Assembly: GCA_002299915.1 (NCBI GenBank)
Contig: DBOG01000063.1
Location: forward strand, 7,213 to 13,028
From: Proteobacteria bacterium UBA652
GTDB lineage: Bacteria; Pseudomonadota; Gammaproteobacteria; Nitrosococcales; Methylophagaceae
Length of the DNA: 5,816 nt
Reading direction: 5' to 3'
The notes below the pieces were generated by a model. The model was not told the origin of the DNA. It was given only the letters and a program-made list of their open reading frames with translations, and did no database searches. The translations under genes and the position numbers were made by a program. Every line of letters starts with the position of its first letter. The stretch's first letter is position 1. Below, one piece after another: positions 5,607-5,816 of the stretch.

Positions 5607-5634
5607 ATATCGGGGCGAATTCACCTATTTCAAG
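5607..5634 (-). promoter_or_regulatory. Candidate sigma-32 promoter of fxsA
   Basis: On the minus strand, GGGCTTGAA (the CTTGAA is 5629-5634) is followed after 13 bp by CCCCGATAT (5607-5615). That is the RpoH -10 box with one extra G (consensus CCCCATnT). The spacing lies within the known RpoH range. Transcription would start near 5599, about 27 nt before the ATG. It is less perfect than the groESL site but well placed. Confidence 0.65.
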
Positions 5635-5641
5635 CCCACTC

Positions 5642-5670
5642 TTTCCACCGCGGCCTTTGCACTCTATAAT
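5642..5670 (+). promoter_or_regulatory. Sigma-70 promoter of the SH3-domain protein gene
   Basis: A perfect TATAAT (5665-5670) lies 17 bp downstream of TTTCCA (5642-5647, four of six matches to TTGACA). Transcription would start near 5677, about 27 nt before the GTG start. It lies 7 bp from the divergent fxsA promoter. Confidence 0.7.
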
Positions 5671-5703
5671 ACCTACTTTCATTAGCCTCTTTCTGGAATC
5701 TGT

Positions 5704-5816
5704 GTGAAAACTATTTTTATTAGCTTCATCGCCCTGCTGCTCTTGCTGCCCTTATCTACTAGCTATGCGGCAACACGTTATGTTTCCGATCAACTTGAGA
5801 TCCCAATGCGCAAAGG
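5704..5816 (+). CDS. Exported SH3-domain protein (YgiM/TIGR04211-like), 5' end only
   Basis: The frame starts at GTG 5704 and runs off the right edge after 37 codons. Residues 1-22 are a clear signal peptide: K2, a hydrophobic run with five consecutive Leu (11-15), and an SYA/AT cleavage site. The mature start, TRYVSDQLEIPMRKG, matches the opening of the YgiM/TIGR04211 family, in which TRYVSDEL...R-GP begins a bacterial SH3 domain. An in-frame TAG lies seven codons upstream (5683-5685) and no in-frame ATG comes between, so the GTG start is favoured; GGA about 6 nt upstream is a weak ribosome binding site. Full-length relatives often have a C-terminal coiled coil and membrane anchor, which cannot be seen here. 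The gene is divergent from fxsA. The family call rests on about 14 mature residues. Confidence 0.75.
   Translation, partial: MKTIFISFIALLLLLPLSTSYAATRYVSDQLEIPMRK

Noticed and set aside
5391..5624. Minus-strand frame of 77 codons overlapping the fxsA start
   Set aside because: It is an alternate frame of fxsA running through its promoter, with no family resemblance.

Overview
The window looks like chromosomal DNA of a moderately AT-rich gammaproteobacterium. The support is the gene order fxsA-groES-groEL, which is also found in Escherichia coli, sigma-32-type heat-shock promoters in place of a CIRCE element, a YidB-family protein and a YgiM-type SH3 protein. An intracellular or Legionellales-like lineage is possible, given the dispersed palindromic intergenic elements and the BspA-like surface protein. 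That placement is a guess from general familiarity, not a demonstrated assignment.

Layout from right to left, since nearly everything reads on the minus strand. At the right edge (5704-5816, plus strand) is the 5' end of an exported SH3-domain protein. Divergent from it is fxsA (5114-5572, minus), a small inner-membrane protein with its own candidate sigma-32 promoter. Just beyond the fxsA stop lies a roughly 98-bp palindromic repeat element (5011-5108), followed by a near-consensus sigma-32 promoter (4961-4990). That promoter drives groES (4628-4918) and groEL (2812-4446). The groES-groEL spacer is long (181 bp) and almost entirely one imperfect palindrome. A related but differently sequenced palindrome follows the groEL stop, and after it comes a rho-independent terminator. 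Next are a YidB/DUF937 protein (2098-2532) with its own terminator, and ilvE (1006-1938), a branched-chain aminotransferase. A 354-bp AT-rich gap with a perfect 10+10 bp dyad then leads to the start of a secreted BspA-like (DUF285) repeat protein that runs off the left edge (1-651).

Functionally, groES/groEL form the Hsp60/Hsp10 folding machine. fxsA is a plausible co-regulated heat-shock membrane gene. ilvE performs the last step of Leu/Ile/Val synthesis. The surface-protein region is more AT-rich, probably lineage-specific, and may be acquired.

I see no new multi-gene system. The most interesting non-genic signal is the pair of palindromes flanking groEL. Their stem arms differ between copies but change in a compensating way, so pairing is preserved. 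One copy carries a 47-bp extra segment bounded by GGCAA direct repeats. No tRNA, rRNA, CRISPR array, transposase or phage gene is visible.
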